From: Halopiger goleimassiliensis
GTDB taxonomy: Archaea; Halobacteriota; Halobacteria; Halobacteriales; Natrialbaceae
Length of the DNA: 64,000 nt
Assembly (NCBI RefSeq): GCF_000455345.1
Contig: NZ_HG315691.1
Span: 444,217-508,216, forward strand
Reading direction: 5' to 3'
The first letter of the stretch is position 1; each line of letters begins with the position of its first letter. Position numbers and translations under genes: made by a program. Below the pieces are notes generated by a model. That model did not search any database. It worked only from the letters and a program-made list of their open reading frames with translations, and was not told the DNA's origin. Shown here in pieces: positions 17,482 through 25,869 of the stretch.

Positions 17482-18359
17482 CCTTGCAGGTAGGAATACT
17501 CTACTCACGGATCCGCAAGGACGAGAAGCTGCTGTTGAACGAGTTGCGCGAGCGCGACCACGAGGTCGAAAAGATCGACGTCCGCAAGCAGGAGTTCGAC
17601 GTCGGCGCAGCGCCCGACGAGTTCGGGGACCTCGACGTCGTCGTGGACCGCTGTCTCGCCACGAGCCGGAGCCTGTACGCCACGACGTTCTTCGAGGCGT
17701 ACGGGATCCCCGTGGTCAACAGCCACGAGACGGCGGACATCTGCGCCGACAAGGTCAAGAACAGCCTCGCGCTCGAGGAGGCCGGCGTCCCGACGCCGGA
17801 GACGAAAGTCGCCTTTACGAAGGAGTCCGCGCTGGAGGCCATCGAGGACTTCGGCTACCCCTGCGTGCTGAAGCCGGTCGTCGGCTCCTGGGGTCGCCTG
17901 ATGGCCAAGATCGACTCCCGGGACGCCGCTGAGGCAATCCTCGAGCACAAGGCGACGCTGGGCCACTACGAGCACAAGGTGTTCTACGTCCAGGAGTTCG
18001 TCGAGAAGCCGGGCCGCGACATCCGCGTGGTCGCCATCGACGGCGACCCCATCGCGGGGATGGTCCGGTCGTCGGACCACTGGATCACCAACGCCGCCAA
18101 GGGTGCCGAGACCGAGCCCTTCGAGATCGACGACGAGGCGCGCGACCTCGTGCGGAAGGCCAGCGACGCCGTCGGCGGCGGCCTGCTCGGCGTCGACCTG
18201 ATGGAAACGGGCGACTCGTACACGGTCCACGAGGTCAACCACACGGTCGAGTTCAAGGCGCTGGACGGTGCCGTCGAGACCGACGTCGCCGCCACCGTCG
18301 TCGACTGGCTCGAGGAGAAAGCCGCCACGGCGGCCGAGGAAGTGGAGGTGAGCGCCTGA
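17478..18359 (+). CDS. lysX: LysW ligase, ATP-grasp (LysX/ArgX)
   Basis: A 293-residue ATP-grasp enzyme that joins the alpha-amino group of glutamate (ArgX activity) or 2-aminoadipate (LysX activity) to the C-terminal Glu of LysW. Visible features are the N-terminal QVGILYSRIRKDEKLL, the ATP-grasp lysine segment YPCVLKPVVGSWGRLMAK, and the C-terminal VHEVNHTVEFK with the metal-binding Glu and Asn. The start is the GTG overlapping the lysW stop. Because argG, argH and argF flank the cluster and no alpha-aminoadipate pathway genes are present here, glutamate is the more likely substrate. Confidence 0.92.
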   Translation: MTLQVGILYSRIRKDEKLLLNELRERDHEVEKIDVRKQEFDVGAAPDEFGDLDVVVDRCLATSRSLYATTFFEAYGIPVVNSHETADICADKVKNSLALEEAGVPTPETKVAFTKESALEAIEDFGYPCVLKPVVGSWGRLMAKIDSRDAAEAILEHKATLGHYEHKVFYVQEFVEKPGRDIRVVAIDGDPIAGMVRSSDHWITNAAKGAETEPFEIDDEARDLVRKASDAVGGGLLGVDLMETGDSYTVHEVNHTVEFKALDGAVETDVAATVVDWLEEKAATAAEEVEVSA

Positions 18360-19435
18360 TGGCGGTCGGCACCGAAACCGGCGCGGACGAGAGCGCCGAG
18401 ACGGTCACCGCGACGGTCATCGGCGGCTCCGGCTTCACGGGCGGCGAACTCCTGCGCCTGCTCGCCGGCCACCCGAACGTCGAGATCGCGGAGGTCACCA
18501 GCCGGTCGAAGGCCGGCAAGAGCGTCGGCTCCGTCCACCCGCCGCTGCGCGGTACGGACCTGCGCTTTACCGAGCCCGAAGACCTCGACTACGTCGACGT
18601 CCTGTTCGCGGCGACGCCCCACGGCGTCAGCATGGGGCAGATCGACGAGTTCTTCGAGGTGGCGGATACGGTCGTCGACCTCTCGGCGGACTTCCGCCTC
18701 GAGAGCGAACAGCAGTACGACGAGTGGTACGACGGCCACGACGCGCCGGAGTACTTAGAGAAGGCCGAGTACGCGCTCCCCGAAATTAATCGGGAGAACC
18801 TCGAGGGGGCCGAGTTGATCGCGAGCGGCGGCTGTAACGCCACCGCGACGATCCTCGGGCTCTACCCGCTCGTCGAAGCGGGTATCGTCGACGGCGACCA
18901 GCAGATCGTCGTCGACGTGAAAGTGGGATCGTCGGAAGGCGGCGCAGGCGGTGGCGAAGCGTCGAGCCACCCCGAGCGCTCGGGCGTCGTCCGCCCCTAC
19001 GCGCCGACTGGCCACCGCCACGAGGCCGAGATCGAGCAGTTCCTCGGTACCTCGGTCGCCTTTACCTGCCACGCCGTGGACATGATCCGCGGCGCGAGCG
19101 CGACGAGCCACGTCTTCCCCTCGAGCCCCGTCTCGAAGGGCGACCTCTGGCAAGCCTACCGCGGGTGTTACGAGGACGAGCCGTTCGTCCGCATGGCCGC
19201 CGGCGGCTCCGGCGTCTACCGCTACCCCGAGCCGAAGGCCGTTGCGGGGACGAACCTCGCCGAGGTCGGCTTCGAACTCGACCCCTCGAACAAGCGCGTC
19301 GTCGTCTTCTCGGCGATCGACAACATGATGAAGGGGTCGGCCGGGCAGGCCGTCCACGCCGCGAACGTCGCGCTCGGCTTCGAGGAGACCGCCGGACTCG
19401 AGTTCACGGGGCTGCACCCCGTGGGGGCACCATGA
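18359..19435 (+). CDS. argC: LysW-glutamyl/aminoadipyl phosphate reductase
   Basis: A 358-residue NADPH-dependent reductase of the ArgC/LysY family that converts the LysW-bound acyl phosphate into the semialdehyde. The Rossmann segment ATVIGGSGFTGGELL is near residues 19-33, the catalytic Cys is C159 in ASGGCNATAT, and HRHEAEIEQFL with CHAVDMIRG belongs to the C-terminal domain. The ATG overlaps the lysX stop by one base. It ends at 19435, where the TGA is also part of ATGA that opens a 19-codon micro-ORF reaching the next gene. Confidence 0.94.
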   Translation: MAVGTETGADESAETVTATVIGGSGFTGGELLRLLAGHPNVEIAEVTSRSKAGKSVGSVHPPLRGTDLRFTEPEDLDYVDVLFAATPHGVSMGQIDEFFEVADTVVDLSADFRLESEQQYDEWYDGHDAPEYLEKAEYALPEINRENLEGAELIASGGCNATATILGLYPLVEAGIVDGDQQIVVDVKVGSSEGGAGGGEASSHPERSGVVRPYAPTGHRHEAEIEQFLGTSVAFTCHAVDMIRGASATSHVFPSSPVSKGDLWQAYRGCYEDEPFVRMAAGGSGVYRYPEPKAVAGTNLAEVGFELDPSNKRVVVFSAIDNMMKGSAGQAVHAANVALGFEETAGLEFTGLHPVGAP

Positions 19436-19491
19436 ACTCGCTTCGCTCAGCAAGGCACCCTGAGATGACGCACTGGAGGTGTCTCGCGTGA
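19432..19491 (+). CDS. Bridging micro-ORF between argC and argB
   Basis: A 19-residue ORF (MNSLRSARHPEMTHWRCLA) exactly spans the 52-base gap between two operon genes. Its ATG overlaps the argC stop as ATGA (19432-19435), and its TGA overlaps the argB GTG as GTGA (19488-19491). Every other junction from lysW to argF is contiguous or overlapping, so this micro-ORF would keep ribosomes translating through the only real gap. It may serve only as a coupling device. There is no similarity evidence for a functional peptide. Confidence 0.4.
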   Translation: MNSLRSARHPEMTHWRCLA

Positions 19492-20357
19492 CCGTAGTGG
19501 TCAAGATCGGCGGCGCACGAGCCGTCGATCCCGAGGGTGCGCTCGCCGACGTCGCGAGTCTCGTCGAGGACGGCGAAGACGTCGTCCTGACTCACGGCGG
19601 CTCGACCGCCGTCGACGAGACGCTCGAGGAACTCGGCAAGGAGCCGACCTACGTCGAGACCCCCGGCGGCGTCGTCGGGCGCTTTACCGACGAGGAGACG
19701 ATGGACGTCTTCAAGATGGTCATGCCGGGCAAGTTGAACACCGACCTGGTCGAGAGCCTGCACAACGAGGGCGTCGACGCCGTCGGCCTCTCGGGCACGG
19801 ACGGCAAACTGCTCGAGGGCAAGCGCAAGTCGGCCGTCCGCGTCGAGGAGGACGGCAAGAAGAAGATCAAGCGCGGCGACCACTCGGGGAAGATCGAGTC
19901 CGTGAACGCGGACCTGCTCGAGACGACCCTCGAAGGCGGCTACACGCCCGTCGTCTCCGTCCCGATGCTCGGGAAGGAGAAAGACGGAGGCTACACCGCC
20001 GTGAACGCCGACGCCGACCGCGCGGCCGCGGCCATCGCGGGCGCGCTCGAGGCCGATCTGGTCGTTCTCACGGACGTCTCGGGCATCTACGAGGACCCCG
20101 ACGACGAGTCGACGAAGATCGACTCGGCCGCGACGCCCGAGGAGTTCGAGACCGTCAAAGAGGCCGCCGAGGGCTTCATGACGAAGAAGGTCATGGCCGC
20201 CGAGGAGGCCCTCGAGGGCGGTGCCTCCTCCGTGACCGTCGCGACGGCCAACGCCGACGCACCGATCACGAGCGCGCTCGAGGGAGAGGGCACGACGCTC
20301 GAGCCCGGCGTGCTCGCGGACGAATCCGAGGCCGAAGCGGAGGGGAAAGCGCGATGA
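19488..20357 (+). CDS. argB: LysW-glutamate/aminoadipate kinase (ArgB/LysZ)
   Basis: A 289-residue amino acid kinase that phosphorylates the gamma-carboxylate of the LysW-bound amino acid. It begins TVVVKIGGAR (phosphate-binding Lys and Gly-Gly), with VLTHGGSTAVDET and GTDGKLLEGKRKSA in the substrate region and LVVLTDVSGIYEDP plus TKKVMAAEEAL in the ATP domain. GTG at 19488 is preferred to the in-frame GTG at 19479, because a GGAGGT Shine-Dalgarno-like motif (19475-19480) lies 7 bases before it and would overlap the other start. It overlaps argD by four bases (ATGA). Confidence 0.93.
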   Translation: MTVVVKIGGARAVDPEGALADVASLVEDGEDVVLTHGGSTAVDETLEELGKEPTYVETPGGVVGRFTDEETMDVFKMVMPGKLNTDLVESLHNEGVDAVGLSGTDGKLLEGKRKSAVRVEEDGKKKIKRGDHSGKIESVNADLLETTLEGGYTPVVSVPMLGKEKDGGYTAVNADADRAAAAIAGALEADLVVLTDVSGIYEDPDDESTKIDSAATPEEFETVKEAAEGFMTKKVMAAEEALEGGASSVTVATANADAPITSALEGEGTTLEPGVLADESEAEAEGKAR

Positions 20358-21496
20358 GCGACCTCGACTTCGTCTCCGGCAGCAAGCCCATCGCCCTCGA
20401 GCGCGGCGAGGGGCCGTTCCTCTACACTGCGGACGGCACGGAGTACCTCGACGCGGGTGCGAGTTTCGCCTGCACGCCGCTCGGGCACTGCCACCCCGAC
20501 GTGGTCGAGGCCGTCCAGGAGCAGGTCGGCGAGCTGACGTTCGTCGACTCCTCGTTCCCCGTCCAGGCGCGCGAGGACGCCTACGCCGCGTTCGTCGCCT
20601 CGACGCCCGACGGCCTCGAGTCCGCGTGGTTCTGCAACTCCGGCACCGAGGCCAACGAGGCCGCGCTGAAGTTCGCCCGCTCGGCGACCGGCGAGTCGAA
20701 GATCGTCGCCGCGACCCGCTCGTTCCACGGGCGCACGATGGGGTCGCTCGCGGCCACCTGGAAGGACAAGTACAAGAAGCCCTACGAGCCCCTGATCGGG
20801 GACGTGGAGTTCGTTCCCTACGGCGACGCGGACGAACTCGCCGACGCGGTCGACGACGAGACAGCGGCCGTGATCTTAGAGCCGATTCAGGGCGAGGGCG
20901 GGATCAACGTCCCGCCCGCGGGCTACCTCGAGACGGCCCGCGACCTGACCGACGAGGTCGGCGCGGCGCTCGTCCTCGACGAGGTCCAGACCGGCATGGG
21001 CCGCACCGGTTCGATGTGGGCCTGCCAGAACGCCGGCGTCACGCCCGACGTCCTCACGACTGCGAAGGGACTGGGGAACGGCCTGCCCGTCGGCGGCGTC
21101 GCGGTCCAAGAGTGGATCGCCGACGGGGCGGCCTCGCACAACTCGACGTTCAGCGGCGGCCCCGTCGTCGCCGCGGCCGTCCACGCCACCGTCTCGACGC
21201 TGGTCGAGGAGGAGTACCACGCCCACGCCGCCGCGATGGGCGACTACCTCCGGACGGAACTCGAGGCCGCGGTCGGCGACGAGATCCGCGAGGTCCGCGG
21301 CGAGGGACTGCTCGTCGGTCTCGAGTTGAAACGCGGGGCCAACCGCGCCGCCCGCGACCTGGCGATGAACCACCAGGTGCTGGCGTTGCCCGCGGGACGG
21401 ACCGTCCTCCGGTTGCTGCCGCCGCTCGTGATCGACGAGTCCCACGCCGACCGCCTGGTGACGGCCCTGGAAGCGGTCCTCGCGTCCACCGACTGA
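20354..21496 (+). CDS. argD: LysW-ornithine/lysine aminotransferase (ArgD/LysJ)
   Basis: A 380-residue class III PLP aminotransferase that transfers an amino group, normally from glutamate, to the LysW-bound semialdehyde. PLP-binding features are CNSGTEANEAALK, the LVLDEVQTGMGRTG segment with the cofactor Asp, and the Schiff-base lysine K238 in LTTAKGLGNG. Phosphate contacts come from NSTFSGGPVVAAA. Start ATGA overlaps the argB stop. Three bases separate its stop from the next start. Confidence 0.93.
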   Translation: MSDLDFVSGSKPIALERGEGPFLYTADGTEYLDAGASFACTPLGHCHPDVVEAVQEQVGELTFVDSSFPVQAREDAYAAFVASTPDGLESAWFCNSGTEANEAALKFARSATGESKIVAATRSFHGRTMGSLAATWKDKYKKPYEPLIGDVEFVPYGDADELADAVDDETAAVILEPIQGEGGINVPPAGYLETARDLTDEVGAALVLDEVQTGMGRTGSMWACQNAGVTPDVLTTAKGLGNGLPVGGVAVQEWIADGAASHNSTFSGGPVVAAAVHATVSTLVEEEYHAHAAAMGDYLRTELEAAVGDEIREVRGEGLLVGLELKRGANRAARDLAMNHQVLALPAGRTVLRLLPPLVIDESHADRLVTALEAVLASTD

Positions 21497-21499
21497 ATC

Positions 21500-22660
21500 A
21501 TGAGCGCAACGACCCATCCCACGGCCGACGTCTCGGCGGAAACGGCTCGCCAGTTACTGATCGATCTCGTCTCGATCCCGTCGCCGAGCGGCGAGGAACG
21601 GAAAGCCGCCGAACGGCTGGTCGCGTTCTTCGAGACCCACGACCGCGAGGCCTGGATCGACGAGGTCGGCAACGTCCGCGCGCCGGCGGACGACTCGGTC
21701 CTGCTGACCTCCCACGTCGACACCGTGCCGGGCGAGATTCCCGTCGAAGAGAAGCCCGCCGACGAGGACGACGTCGCGGCCGACGTGGCCGCGGAGACCG
21801 GCGAGGACGTCCTCTGGGGCCGGGGCAGCGTCGACGCGACCGGCCCCCTGGCGGCGATGGCCGTCGCGGCCGTCCGCACCGGCGTCTCGTTCGTCGGCGT
21901 CGTCGGCGAGGAGACGAACTCCCGCGGCGCGCGCCACCTGGTCGACGACCGCGACGCGCCCGAGGCTGTCGTCAACGGCGAACCCAGCGGCACGACGGGG
22001 ATCACGCTCGGCTACCGCGGGTTCCTCGCGGGCACCTACGTCGCCACGAGCGAGTCGGGCCACACCTCGCGTCCCGAACCCAACGCGATCCAGCACGCGA
22101 CCGAGTGGTGGACGAGCGTCGAGGACGCCTTCGAGAACGACGAGTACGGCGTCGGTCCTCCAGGCCGACGAGACGAAGGCGGCGAAGCCGCCGAAGTGCC
22201 CGTCTTCGAGCGCGTCACCGCTAAACCCGTCGACATCGACGGCGGGATCAGCGACGACGGGCTCTCCGTCGAGGCGACGCTGGACGTCCAACTGCGCATT
22301 CCGCCGTCGCTGGACGCCGAGACGGTCCGCGAGACCGCGGAAGCCGAACTCGAGATCGGCACCGTCTCCTGGGACGAGCCGATCCCGCCGGTGATGGAGA
22401 GCCCCCGGACCGAGGCCGCACGGGCCTTCCGCGCCGCGATCCGCAAGGAAGGCGGCGAGCCCCGACTGCTGCGCAAGACCGGCACCAGCGACATGAACCT
22501 CTACGCCGGCGTCTGGGACTGCCCGATGGTCACCTACGGCCCCGGCAACTCCGAACTCGACCACGCGCCCGACGAGCGCCTCTCGCTGGCGGAGTTCGAC
22601 CGCTCGGTGAACGTGCTCGAGCGCGTCGCGACCACCCTCTCCGGAGGTGACGACGAATGA
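21500..22660 (+). CDS. argE: LysW-ornithine/lysine hydrolase (ArgE/LysK)
   Basis: A 386-residue M20-family metallohydrolase that releases ornithine (or lysine) from LysW. Zinc-ligand motifs are LLTSHVDTVPG, GRGSVDATGPL, GVVGEETNSRGAR with the catalytic Glu and a metal Glu, and VVNGEPSG. A dimerisation domain follows, with SGHTSRP at its start, and the C-terminal metal His lies in NSELDHAPDERL. Its last codons overlap the argF start (ATGA, 22657-22660). Confidence 0.92.
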   Translation: MSATTHPTADVSAETARQLLIDLVSIPSPSGEERKAAERLVAFFETHDREAWIDEVGNVRAPADDSVLLTSHVDTVPGEIPVEEKPADEDDVAADVAAETGEDVLWGRGSVDATGPLAAMAVAAVRTGVSFVGVVGEETNSRGARHLVDDRDAPEAVVNGEPSGTTGITLGYRGFLAGTYVATSESGHTSRPEPNAIQHATEWWTSVEDAFENDEYGVGPPGRRDEGGEAAEVPVFERVTAKPVDIDGGISDDGLSVEATLDVQLRIPPSLDAETVRETAEAELEIGTVSWDEPIPPVMESPRTEAARAFRAAIRKEGGEPRLLRKTGTSDMNLYAGVWDCPMVTYGPGNSELDHAPDERLSLAEFDRSVNVLERVATTLSGGDDE

Positions 22661-23568
22661 GCGAGCCACGCCACTTCCTCGAGATCGACGACGTCTCGAC
22701 CGACGAGTTGCACGCGATCCTCGATCGCGCCGACGCGTACAAGCGCGCCCAGCGCAACGGCGAGGACCACGAGGACCTCGACGGGCAGACGCTGGGAATG
22801 ATCTTCCAGAAACCCAGCACCCGTACCCGCGTTTCCTTCGAGACGGGGATGACCCAGCTTGGCGGCCACGCCGTCTTCCTCGGCGAGGACGACATCCAGC
22901 TGGGGCGGGGCGAACCGCTGAAAGACACCTCGCGGACGCTCTCGCGGTACGTCGACGCGGTGATGGCCCGCGTGTTCAAACACGAGAACATCGAGGTCTT
23001 CGCGGAGTACTCGTCGGTACCGGTCGTCAACGGCCTCACCGACGACGCCCACCCCTGCCAGACGCTCGCGGACCTCCAGACGATCCGCGAACTCGAGGGT
23101 GGGTTCGAGGACGTGTCGGCGGCCTGGATCGGCGACGGGAACAACGTCGCCCAGTCGTTCGCCGTCGGCTGCGCGCTGACCGATATCGACCTGACAGTGG
23201 CGACGCCCGAAGGCTACGGCATCGACGACGACGTCCTCGAGCGCGCCCGCGACCTGGGGGGCGATCCCACGCTCACGACGGATCCCGTCGAGGCCGCGAC
23301 CGACGCCGACGTCATCTACACCGACGTCTGGATCAGCATGGGCCAGGAGGACGAACGCGACGTCCGCATGAACGACTTCGAGGGGTTCCAGGTCTGTGCA
23401 GACTTGCTCGAGCACGCTCCCGACGCGTCGGTGATGCACTGTCTCCCCGCCCACCGCGGCGAGGAGATCACCGACGAGGTCATCGAGAGCGACCGCTCGG
23501 TCGTCTTCGAGCAGGCCGAACACAGACTCCACGCGCAGAAGGCGCTGTTGAGTTGGCTGCTCGAGTAG
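22657..23568 (+). CDS. argF: Ornithine carbamoyltransferase
   Basis: A 303-residue transferase that makes citrulline from ornithine and carbamoyl phosphate. The carbamoyl phosphate motif is KPSTRTRVSFE (about residues 52-62), HPCQTLADL carries the His/Gln pair, the ornithine loop is in VWISMGQE, and MHCLPAHRG holds the catalytic Cys. It closes the operon and directly links the LysW part to ArgG/ArgH, which supports an arginine rather than lysine role for the whole cluster. Confidence 0.95.
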   Translation: MSEPRHFLEIDDVSTDELHAILDRADAYKRAQRNGEDHEDLDGQTLGMIFQKPSTRTRVSFETGMTQLGGHAVFLGEDDIQLGRGEPLKDTSRTLSRYVDAVMARVFKHENIEVFAEYSSVPVVNGLTDDAHPCQTLADLQTIRELEGGFEDVSAAWIGDGNNVAQSFAVGCALTDIDLTVATPEGYGIDDDVLERARDLGGDPTLTTDPVEAATDADVIYTDVWISMGQEDERDVRMNDFEGFQVCADLLEHAPDASVMHCLPAHRGEEITDEVIESDRSVVFEQAEHRLHAQKALLSWLLE

Positions 23569-23910
23569 ACTCGGCCAACTCGGCCGCCACAGGCTTCGTT
23601 TTCCGATAGCTCGCCAAGCCGTGAAACCGGGAAATATCGCGTTAACCGTAGGTATACGAGACATTATACATCTTCAGTAAATTCATAATTATACCGCAGT
23701 TTTCGCTGATAGCAATTGATGTCGTTCCGGGTACTGCTCGCTACGCTCATGATGCTGCTGGGACCAGCAGCACTGGTGCTGTTGTACGTGGCGTAGTGGA
23801 TACGGGGAGAGGGGCATCGGTTTGCGACCAGCGGTCGCCGTTCGAACGAACGCAGGGAGACACCCGCGAATCCACGTCCTTTTTCTCCCTGCCACGCTTC
23901 TCGAGTGACA
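23569..23910. other. argF-thrC gap with a promoter and micro-ORF
   Basis: This 342-base gap is AT-rich between 23640 and 23715. The word CATAATTATACC (23683-23694) is a good TATA-type box and lies about 25 bases before the ATG of a 25-codon hydrophobic ORF annotated separately. No terminator hairpin is obvious after argF. A second AT-poor stretch leads to thrC without a clear TATA box, so thrC could be read from the same promoter. Confidence 0.4.
23719..23796 (+). CDS. 25-residue hydrophobic micro-protein
   Basis: ATG to TAG encodes 25 residues: a short MSFR head, a hydrophobic core from LLATLMMLLGPAALVLLYV, and Ala at the end. This is one membrane-spanning helix with a Gly-Pro kink. A TATA-type box 25-36 bases upstream would give a leaderless mRNA, a normal haloarchaeal arrangement. 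Function is unknown; a regulatory membrane peptide or a conserved mini-protein are both possible. It is too short to be sure that it is translated. Confidence 0.45.
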   Translation: MSFRVLLATLMMLLGPAALVLLYVA

Positions 23911-25173
23911 ATGAGTCTCAACCTCTCCGCCGAGCAACCGGCGGTACCCGACGACGCCGACGACGGCGTCTGGCTCGAGTGTATCGAGTGCGGCGACACC
24001 TTCGCGCCCTTCGAGGACGTCCGCTACACCTGCGACGCGTGCGACGGCCTGCTCGAAGTGCGCTACGCCGACCTGCCGACGTTCGACGACTTCGAGGGGG
24101 AGGGCGTCTGGCGCTACGCCGACGCCTTGCCGCTCGCCGAGGGCGTGACGATCCAGGAAGGCGGAACGCCGCTGTACGAGGTGCCCCGACTCGAGGAGTC
24201 GGTCGGCGTCGAGGCGCTGCGGATCAAACACGAGGGAATGAACCCGACGGGGTCGTTCAAGGACCGCGGGATGACCGTCGGCGTCGCCGTCGCGAAGGAA
24301 CTCGGCGTCGACCGCCTCGCCTGCGCGTCGACCGGCAACACCAGCGCGGCGCTGGCGGCCTACGGCTCGCGGGGCGGGATGGAGACGCTCGTCCTCCTGC
24401 CATCGGGGAAGGTCGCCGCCGGCAAGGTGGCCCAGGCGAGCCTCCACGGCGCGCGCATTCTCGAGGTCGACGGCAACTTCGACGCCTGCCTGGACATCGT
24501 CCAGGAACTGGCCGAGGGCGGGGAGGCCTACCTCCTCAACTCGCTGAACCCCTTCCGTCTCGAGGGCCAGAAGACGATCGGCCTCGAGATTCTGGAGGGG
24601 TTCCGCGCGGACTACGGAACCGTCCCGGACCGGATCGTCCTCCCCGTGGGCAACGCGGGCAACACCGCGGCGCTGTACAAGGCCTTCCGCGAACTCGTCC
24701 AGGCGGGCGAACTCGCCGAGGACGACGTGCCGAAACTGACCGGCGTCCAGGCCGAAGGTGCCGCGCCCATGGTCGAGGCCATCGAGAACGGAGCCGACGA
24801 GATCCGGCGGTGGGACGACGTCGAGACCCGCGCGACCGCGATCCGGATCGGCAACCCGGTCAACGCGCCGAAAGCCCTGCCGGGTATCAGGGAGACCGGC
24901 GGCACCGCCGTCGCCGTCTCCGACGAGGAGATCACCGACGCCCAGCGCGACCTCGCGGGCGAGGGTATCGGCGTCGAACCCGCCTCCGCGGCCTCCGTCG
25001 CCGGCCTGCGAAAGCTGCGCGCCGAGGGGATCGTCGACGACGACGAGCGCGTCGCCTGCCTGACGACCGGCCACCTGCTCAAGGATCCCGACGCGGCCGC
25101 GGCCGCCGGCAACGATCCCGAGCCGGTACCCGCGGATACGGCGGGCGTCCTCGAGCATCTCCAGGAGAATTGA
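23911..25173 (+). CDS. thrC: Threonine synthase
   Basis: A 420-residue PLP enzyme that converts O-phosphohomoserine to threonine. The N-terminal zinc-ribbon-like segment has two Cys pairs (ECIECGD and TCDACDG), typical of archaeal ThrC. The PLP lysine is in NPTGSFKDRGMT, the phosphate cup is CASTGNTSAAL, and LPVGNAGNTAALYK follows. The upstream in-frame GTG at 23905 is less likely than ATG at 23911 (MSLNLSAEQ). A paralogue or cysteate synthase role is possible but the neighbourhood of arginine genes fits general amino-acid synthesis. Confidence 0.92.
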   Translation: MSLNLSAEQPAVPDDADDGVWLECIECGDTFAPFEDVRYTCDACDGLLEVRYADLPTFDDFEGEGVWRYADALPLAEGVTIQEGGTPLYEVPRLEESVGVEALRIKHEGMNPTGSFKDRGMTVGVAVAKELGVDRLACASTGNTSAALAAYGSRGGMETLVLLPSGKVAAGKVAQASLHGARILEVDGNFDACLDIVQELAEGGEAYLLNSLNPFRLEGQKTIGLEILEGFRADYGTVPDRIVLPVGNAGNTAALYKAFRELVQAGELAEDDVPKLTGVQAEGAAPMVEAIENGADEIRRWDDVETRATAIRIGNPVNAPKALPGIRETGGTAVAVSDEEITDAQRDLAGEGIGVEPASAASVAGLRKLRAEGIVDDDERVACLTTGHLLKDPDAAAAAGNDPEPVPADTAGVLEHLQEN

Positions 25174-25197
25174 CGGGAGCCGACGGGCGTCCGACCG

Positions 25198-25235
25198 GCG
25201 TCAGACAGTCTGACGCGCGACTGACTGAGTTTTTT
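25198..25235 (+). terminator. Hairpin plus T-run after thrC
   Basis: A perfect 9-base inverted repeat GCGTCAGAC/GTCTGACGC (25198-25216) with a one-base loop is followed by TTTTTT at 25230-25235. It lies 25 bases after the thrC stop. It could terminate thrC transcripts, or act as a dimeric-regulator site for the small gene starting at 25266. Confidence 0.45.
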
Positions 25236-25265
25236 GCCCGATACTGTTGTATCGAATTTCGGCTC

Positions 25266-25652
25266 ATGTCCGCCGAGCAACGATCACCCGATCCCGATCC
25301 ATCCCTCGACGACGCGTCCGGCGCGGTCGACGCGGGTTCGACCACGCCGTCCTCCGGAAACGCCGTTCGAAGCGTCGAACTCGAGTTCCGTTCGGAACCG
25401 CGATCCGACGACGATCGCCCGAGAGCCGCACCAGCCGAATCCCTTCCCGACCGCATCGAACGCCAGCGACTCCGTTTGCAGGTGGCCGCACTCGAGCGCG
25501 AACTGCGGGCGAGCGAGCGCCGTCGTCGATCGATCGTCACCCGGTACGAGCAACTGCTCGCGGAACGAACGGGTAACGGCGACGAATCGACCGCGAGCGA
25601 CGACGCGACCGCGACGGCCCTGCTGAAACGCATCCTCGAGCGCCGGCGCTGA
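25266..25652 (+). CDS. Small coiled-coil protein, unknown
   Basis: A 128-residue hydrophilic protein. The N-terminal half (1-65) is Asp/Ser-rich and probably disordered. The C-terminal half forms a clear amphipathic coiled coil, DRIERQRLRLQVAALERELRASERRRRSIVTRYEQLLAER (about 62-100), with leucines in heptad spacing, and ends with a short basic helix LLKRILERRR. I do not recognise a named family; such proteins are common in haloarchaea and may dimerise. The frame is supported by the coiled coil and by a T-rich promoter-like stretch upstream. Confidence 0.6.
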   Translation: MSAEQRSPDPDPSLDDASGAVDAGSTTPSSGNAVRSVELEFRSEPRSDDDRPRAAPAESLPDRIERQRLRLQVAALERELRASERRRRSIVTRYEQLLAERTGNGDESTASDDATATALLKRILERRR

Positions 25653-25748
25653 CGGTCGCTCGCGTGGGCTCGGTATCGACAGTTCCCTCCGAGTGATGCT
25701 TCTCGAGCGGGGGTCCCGGACCAACTCGCCGTCCTCGAGCCCGTAGTA

Positions 25749-25865
25749 TCAGGGTTTCGGGACCAACGCCGAGCGACACTTCAGCATGTCGTCGGACTGG
25801 AGACGCTCGAGCAGGTTCTCGGACTGTTCGACGGCCGTCTCGGCGGCTGTAGTTGTGACTGCCAT
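25749..25865 (-). CDS. 38-residue peptide gene with own promoter
   Basis: The minus strand encodes 38 residues from ATG at 25865: a Thr/Ala-rich start (MAVTTTAAET), an amphipathic helix (AVEQSENLLERLQSDDML), a single Cys, and a basic tail ending LVPKP. A TCTATTATTCG-like TATA element lies 20-30 bases upstream within a perfect inverted repeat (25870-25892). The combination of a promoter, an operator and a short ORF makes a real gene plausible. There is no recognised family. Confidence 0.45.
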   Translation of the reverse strand: MAVTTTAAETAVEQSENLLERLQSDDMLKCRSALVPKP

Positions 25866-25869
25866 GTGT

